From positions 1 to 11,275 of the forward strand of contig DAHXOM010000028.1 of the NCBI GenBank assembly GCA_027364825.1: a DNA stretch of 11,275 nucleotides, read 5' to 3'. Under the pieces are notes generated by a model. It saw only the letters and a list, made by a program, of their open reading frames with translations, was not told the origin of the DNA and searched no databases. Position numbers and translations under genes: made by a program. Shown piece by piece: positions 7,497-11,275 of this stretch. The stretch comes from a bacterium (GTDB lineage: Bacteria > JAMCPX01). The stretch's first letter is position 1; the number at the start of each line of letters is the position of its first letter.

Positions 7497-7532
7497 AACC
7501 CTATTCACCCAAAAATTGCAATAATAAGGGTT
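7497..7532. promoter_or_regulatory. Imperfect dyad upstream of the ThDP enzyme gene
   Basis: AACCCT (7497-7502) and AGGGTT (7527-7532) are inverted repeats, and the flanking TATT/AATA bases nearly extend them with a one-base bulge. It lies about 40-70 bases upstream of the ThDP enzyme start, beside a weak promoter-like pair on the - strand (TTTGGG at 7508-7513 and TATGAT at 7486-7491, 16 bases apart). It could be an operator or a leader hairpin, and chance is also possible. Confidence 0.22.
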
Positions 7533-7551
7533 GGCAGGTCGTTCCAATTAC

Positions 7552-7581
7552 AAAAGATAGCGGTTAACTTGATCCACTATC
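7552..7581 (-). terminator. Rho-independent terminator of the lipoprotein gene
   Basis: Read on the - strand, GATAGTGG, a 10-base loop and CCGCTATC form an 8-bp stem with one G-T pair (7556-7581), followed by TTTTG. It begins one base after the TAG stop of the lipoprotein gene. The stem is only moderately GC-rich. If it works, the ThDP enzyme gene downstream needs its own promoter in 7460-7551. Confidence 0.5.
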
Positions 7582-7582
7582 T

Positions 7583-10500
7583 CTAAAAATTACCGCCTCC
7601 GGGGAATTGCGGGCCTGTATACGGCCAGTATTGAGGACCTGTTATAATACCGGTTGGGTTCAATTCCGTTACAGTATTCCCGGTATTATCGGTAATCCAG
7701 ATATTGTCTGAAATGTCTATTGCTATACCGACAGGGCTGCTGCCCACAGCGTAAGTCCCTATGGTAGTACCCGCTGAATTCAGTTCTGTCACACTGTTAC
7801 TGCCGAAGTTTACTACCCAAACATTGCCCGAAGCGTCTATAGCTATTCCCATAGGATTGGTACCCACAGGGTAGGTCCCTATGGATGTACCTGAAGAATT
7901 TAACTCTGTTACATTATTATTTGTATTATTGGTGACCCAAACGTTGCCGGAACTGTCTATGGCTATATTCTCAGGATTTGTTCCGACAATATAAGTCCCC
8001 AAATTTGCGCCTATAGGGCTTAGCTTTGTCACCGTGCCACTGCCCTCATTGGCAACCCAGACATCCCCTGAACTGTCAATGGCTAAACCATACGGTATGT
8101 TGCCTACAGTATAATTTCCTACGATAGCACCTAATGTTGGATTTATTTTACTTACAGTATTACTGCCGGAATTTGCAACCCAGACATTCCCTGAACCGTC
8201 CACGGCAATGCCGTAAGGGTAGCTGTACACGGGATAAGTTCCTATGATTGAACCTGCAGGACTAAGTTTGGTAACACTGTCGCTGTAATAATTCGTGACC
8301 CAAATATTGCCTGAGCTGTCTATGGCAAAACCGACAGGGTACATGCCTACGGTGTAAGTGCCAATTGTTGTGCCTGCAGAGCCCAGTTCGGTCACCGTAG
8401 AACTGCCGTGGTTTGCAACCCATGCGTTGCCAGAGCTGTCTATTGTAATACCATAAGGGTGGCTGCCAACAGGATAAGTCCCAATAGTTTTACCAATAAG
8501 TAATTCCGTTACATAGGTACTGCCCTGATTGGTAACCCACACGTTACCGGAACTGTCTATTGCTATCCCCCATGAATAACTGCCAACTGTATAAGTACCT
8601 ATGGTTGAACCGGTATTAGGGTTTAATTCAGTTACAGTCCAATTGGTCGAATTAACGATCAATACATTGCCAGAACTATCTATCGCGATACCAATAGGGC
8701 TTGCAGCAAAATAAGTCCCAATATTTGATCCGGTAGAGTTTAGTTTGGTTACATTATTACTGCCCGCATTTGCGACCCAGACATTGCCCGATCTGTCTAT
8801 AGCTATGCCATAAGGGCGTGTTCCTACAGGATAAGTCCCGATGTTGGATCCAGAAGAGTTCAGTTCAGTTACATTATTACTGCCTGCATTGGTGACCCAT
8901 ACATTACCCGAACCGTCTATAGCTATGCCAACAGGGTAAGTGCCTACGGCATACGTTCCTATTGTTGTACCGGCAGAGCTTAGCTTGGTTACATTATTAC
9001 TGCCATAATTAGCGACCCATACATTACTGGAACTGTCTATGGCTATGCTATAAGGGTTGCTACCTACACCATAAGTCCCTATGGTTGTGCCCGTGGGATT
9101 TAGTTCGGTAACATTATTGCTGCCCTCATTTGCGATCCAGGCATTGCCGGAATTATCTACAGCAATACCATAAGGGATACTGCCTACGCCATAAGTCCCT
9201 ATAGTCGAACCGGAAAAGCTTAGTTCGGTTACATTATTACTGCCATCATTGGTAACCCAGATATTGCCTGAACCGTCTATTGCAATGCCCCATGGGTAAG
9301 TGCCTGCAGTAAAAGTATATTTACCCGGCGTTGCGAATACCTGGTTTGAATATCCGCTTTCACCGCCATTGTTAACAGCAGTCACTACGAAATAGTATGT
9401 AGTTCCATTACTCAGGCCTGTGACAGTATAGCTTGTTGTAGTGGTAAAACCTGTCTTTATCCAGGGTCCATTTACAGGATTAGTTGTATAGAAGACATTA
9501 TAACTTCTTGCACCGGTCAATTCGGTTACATTATTACCATTATAATTAGTGATCCAGACATTGCCTGAACTGTCTATAGCTATACCGCCCATGGGGTAAT
9601 TACCAACAGCATAAGTCCCTAATGTTGTACCATTCGGATTTAATTCTGTTACAGTATTATCACCGGCATTTGTAACCCACGCATCACCTGCATTATCTAT
9701 AGTGATACTTCTGGGCGTATTACCTACAGCATAAGTACCAATAGTACTGCCGGTAGGGCTTAGTTCAGTTACATTATTACTGCCTGCATTGGCGACCCAC
9801 GCATTGCCGGAATTATCTACAGCAATACCATAAGGGATACTGCCTACACCATAAGACCCTATGGTTGATCCGGCAGGACTTAATTTAGTTACAGAAGGGC
9901 TACCCCACTGATTAGTAACCCAGATATTACCGGATGGATCTATCACTATGTCATAAGGATTTGACCCTACGGCATACGTACCTATTGTTGAACCGGCAGA
10001 ATTCAGTTCTGTTACATTATTGCTGGTATCATTGGCAACCCAAACATTGCCGGAACTGTCTATAGCAACGCTATAAGGGTTAGTACCTACAGCATACGTG
10101 CCTAAGGTTGATCCCGTAGAACTTAACTTGGTTACATTATTACCGTTATAATTAGTGACCCAAACATTGCCAGAACTGTTATCTATGACTATACCAGCAG
10201 GACTATTGCCAACAGGGTAAGTTCCTATAATTGAACCGACAGCACTTAATTTGGTTACTGTATTACTGGTATCATTAACAACCCAGACATTACCTGAAGC
10301 ATCAATGGCAATACCCCATGGCCCATTGCCGACAGCATAAGTCCCTATGGGCGTGCCGGTAGAAGGCGACCATGTAAGCGTGACTTCGTTGTTACCTGCA
10401 GTGGCTGTTAAAATGGTCGGCGGGGCTGGTGTTATATGTGGAAACACATAAGGATTCGAATATGGGATATTCGGGTCAACAGTGTTTACCTCAACATTAC

Positions 10501-11221
10501 CGGATGTTACATTTGTCGGTACTGTAGTCACAATAGATGTATTTGCCCATGTCTGGACAGTGGCAGAAATGCCTTTGAATGTTACAGAACCTTGTGTACT
10601 TAAAAAGTTATAACCGGATATAGTTACAGTAGAGCCACCTGATCCATTTGGTGGGGTAATGCCGGTTATCACGGGTACATTTGCGTATACGTAAACCCAT
10701 GCAGCGAAGTTCGATGTTGCATAAAATCCGATTACCTTGTTGGCGGATCGCCCGCCCGCAGGTATGGTGTAAGTCGATCCTGCTGTGCCCGATGTAAAAA
10801 TCCAGCCCCATGCTCCATAGGCAGGACTGTTTGTAAACCAGCCTGTACCAAGGTCTGTATCCGCAGCCGTAGGGCTGCCGGACATAATTGTGTATGCCTG
10901 CATTTCAACGCCTGTCCATGGGGCCGTGTCATTGTTAACGATGTAAACCGTGGCTGTTACCATGCTACCGTTAAATACTGCACTGCCTGTCTGAAATACA
11001 CCTGCCTTGCCGGTTATGTTTTGTCCCGCTGATGGAGGCGTTACATTGATTGAGTTCATGCTTAATAAATGTGTGCCAGCATTATAGTTGATCCGATACG
11101 CTGCAACAGGCTTTTGTAGTTTGTATAACTGATTATGGTTATCCGATGAAACGCAGCCGGCAAACATAGACGAAATGAACATTAAAGAAGCTGTTCCTAT
11201 AAGTGATATATACTTTCTCAT
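7583..11221 (-). CDS. Large lipoprotein with IPT/TIG, a split fibronectin III domain and 21 beta-propeller repeats
   Basis: Secreted, lipid-anchored repeat protein of 1212 residues. Residues 1-23 form a lipoprotein signal (MRKYISL, hydrophobic core, MFAGC; Cys23). Then come an unassigned beta-rich region (about 29-180), an IPT/TIG domain (181-262), the N-terminal strands of a fibronectin III domain (266-291), seven propeller repeats (293-567), the rest of the fibronectin III domain (571-631) and fourteen repeats (635-1189), ending in a Pro/Gly-rich tail. Each repeat is about 40 residues of type GTYxVGxxPxGIAIDxSGNxWVxNxGSNNVTEL, as in NHL or virginiamycin-lyase-like propellers. An in-frame ATG at 11239 would add six residues but has no Shine-Dalgarno and would lengthen the signal peptide; 11221 has GAGGG. 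Propellers of this kind usually bind ligands or proteins; enzyme activity is not indicated. Export of surface or adhesion function is a guess. Confidence 0.85.
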   Translation of the reverse strand: MRKYISLIGTASLMFISSMFAGCVSSDNHNQLYKLQKPVAAYRINYNAGTHLLSMNSINVTPPSAGQNITGKAGVFQTGSAVFNGSMVTATVYIVNNDTAPWTGVEMQAYTIMSGSPTAADTDLGTGWFTNSPAYGAWGWIFTSGTAGSTYTIPAGGRSANKVIGFYATSNFAAWVYVYANVPVITGITPPNGSGGSTVTISGYNFLSTQGSVTFKGISATVQTWANTSIVTTVPTNVTSGNVEVNTVDPNIPYSNPYVFPHITPAPPTILTATAGNNEVTLTWSPSTGTPIGTYAVGNGPWGIAIDASGNVWVVNDTSNTVTKLSAVGSIIGTYPVGNSPAGIVIDNSSGNVWVTNYNGNNVTKLSSTGSTLGTYAVGTNPYSVAIDSSGNVWVANDTSNNVTELNSAGSTIGTYAVGSNPYDIVIDPSGNIWVTNQWGSPSVTKLSPAGSTIGSYGVGSIPYGIAVDNSGNAWVANAGSNNVTELSPTGSTIGTYAVGNTPRSITIDNAGDAWVTNAGDNTVTELNPNGTTLGTYAVGNYPMGGIAIDSSGNVWITNYNGNNVTELTGARSYNVFYTTNPVNGPWIKTGFTTTTSYTVTGLSNGTTYYFVVTAVNNGGESGYSNQVFATPGKYTFTAGTYPWGIAIDGSGNIWVTNDGSNNVTELSFSGSTIGTYGVGSIPYGIAVDNSGNAWIANEGSNNVTELNPTGTTIGTYGVGSNPYSIAIDSSSNVWVANYGSNNVTKLSSAGTTIGTYAVGTYPVGIAIDGSGNVWVTNAGSNNVTELNSSGSNIGTYPVGTRPYGIAIDRSGNVWVANAGSNNVTKLNSTGSNIGTYFAASPIGIAIDSSGNVLIVNSTNWTVTELNPNTGSTIGTYTVGSYSWGIAIDSSGNVWVTNQGSTYVTELLIGKTIGTYPVGSHPYGITIDSSGNAWVANHGSSTVTELGSAGTTIGTYTVGMYPVGFAIDSSGNIWVTNYYSDSVTKLSPAGSIIGTYPVYSYPYGIAVDGSGNVWVANSGSNTVSKINPTLGAIVGNYTVGNIPYGLAIDSSGDVWVANEGSGTVTKLSPIGANLGTYIVGTNPENIAIDSSGNVWVTNNTNNNVTELNSSGTSIGTYPVGTNPMGIAIDASGNVWVVNFGSNSVTELNSAGTTIGTYAVGSSPVGIAIDISDNIWITDNTGNTVTELNPTGIITGPQYWPYTGPQFPGGGNF
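7655..9319 (-). repeat. Fourteen coding repeats of about 120 bp (second propeller block)
   Basis: Fourteen consecutive units, each carrying an I/V-D-x-S-G-N-x-W type core, sit after the fibronectin III domain. Fourteen units fit two seven-bladed propellers. Unit length stays near 40 codons, with one-residue differences in some units. One unit (about 8641-8720) has a degenerate core with NVLIVN instead of NVWVxN. Confidence 0.8.
9521..10345 (-). repeat. Seven coding repeats of about 120 bp (first propeller block, inside the fibronectin III domain)
   Basis: Seven units of the same type as the longer block, enough for one seven-bladed propeller. They begin right after the fibronectin III strand VTLTWSPSTG and end just before SYNVFYTT, the next strand of the same domain. 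Two later segments share 47 identical bases with the other block (9141-9187 and 9801-9847). Confidence 0.8.
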
Positions 11222-11224
11222 CTT

Positions 11225-11230
11225 TCCCTC
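11225..11230 (-). promoter_or_regulatory. Shine-Dalgarno deciding the lipoprotein start
   Basis: On the - strand GAGGGA is followed shortly by the ATG at 11221. The alternative ATG at 11239 is preceded only by an A/T-rich tract with no purine-rich site, so initiation at 11221 is favoured. Confidence 0.55.
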
Positions 11231-11250
11231 ATTTGTCATGTATTTGAAAA

Positions 11251-11256
11251 AGTATA
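11251..11256 (-). promoter_or_regulatory. Candidate -10 element of the lipoprotein gene
   Basis: TATACT on the - strand lies about 30 bases upstream of the preferred start in a very A/T-rich stretch. The matching -35 would fall at or beyond the window end, so it cannot be checked here, and the overlapping TATTAT is an alternative. Confidence 0.25.
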
Positions 11257-11275
11257 ATATAATTAATTATTTATA

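Noticed and set aside
7583..7660. Sorting signal (PEP-CTERM, LPXTG or type IX) at the end of the lipoprotein
   Set aside because: The tail is Pro/Gly-rich, ends GGGNF, and has no hydrophobic helix, basic end or known sorting motif.
7655..10345. CRISPR-like or satellite array because of the regular 120-bp periodicity
   Set aside because: The units are diverged, in frame and encode propeller blades, with no short identical repeats separated by unique spacers.

Overview
The window looks like part of the chromosome of an anaerobic or facultative, respiration-versatile bacterium with moderate GC. Dense multiheme cytochromes, FdnI-like cytochromes b and a bacterial relative of animal ILVBL fit Nitrospirota (Thermodesulfovibrio-like) or Desulfobacterota. 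That placement is inference from gene content, because no rRNA or marker gene is present.

Bases 1-5548 (+ strand) form one tightly packed operon of five genes, cut at its 5' end by the window. It holds two consecutive pairs, each a membrane-anchored multiheme cytochrome c followed by a four-helix, histidine-rich cytochrome b: 7-heme c + b, then 9-heme c + b. The last gene encodes a 666-residue NapC/NrfH-type cytochrome with 17 CXXCH motifs plus one CX3CH. All junctions are overlaps or a 2-base gap, so translation is probably coupled. The set looks like a membrane quinone-oxidising or quinone-reducing machine with about 34 c-type hemes, joined to a long periplasmic heme wire. No terminal reductase, outer-membrane porin or iron-sulfur subunit lies in the window, so the electron donor or acceptor is not known.

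Bases 5549-5725 separate convergent genes and hold an 86-bp nested palindromic repeat followed by a T-run. It probably also ends the cytochrome transcript.

Bases 5726-7459 (- strand) encode a thiamine-diphosphate enzyme much closer to animal ILVBL/HACL2 (2-hydroxyacyl-CoA lyase 2) than to classical acetolactate synthase. Nothing next to it suggests a pathway.

Bases 7583-11221 (- strand) encode a large predicted lipoprotein: signal peptide and lipobox, an unassigned beta-rich region, an IPT/TIG domain, then 21 beta-propeller repeats of about 40 residues in blocks of 7 and 14. The first block sits inside a fibronectin type III domain, splitting it. A hairpin terminator follows its stop codon directly. 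No tRNA, rRNA, CRISPR array, transposase or prophage gene was seen, and no gene-free stretch exceeds 300 bases.
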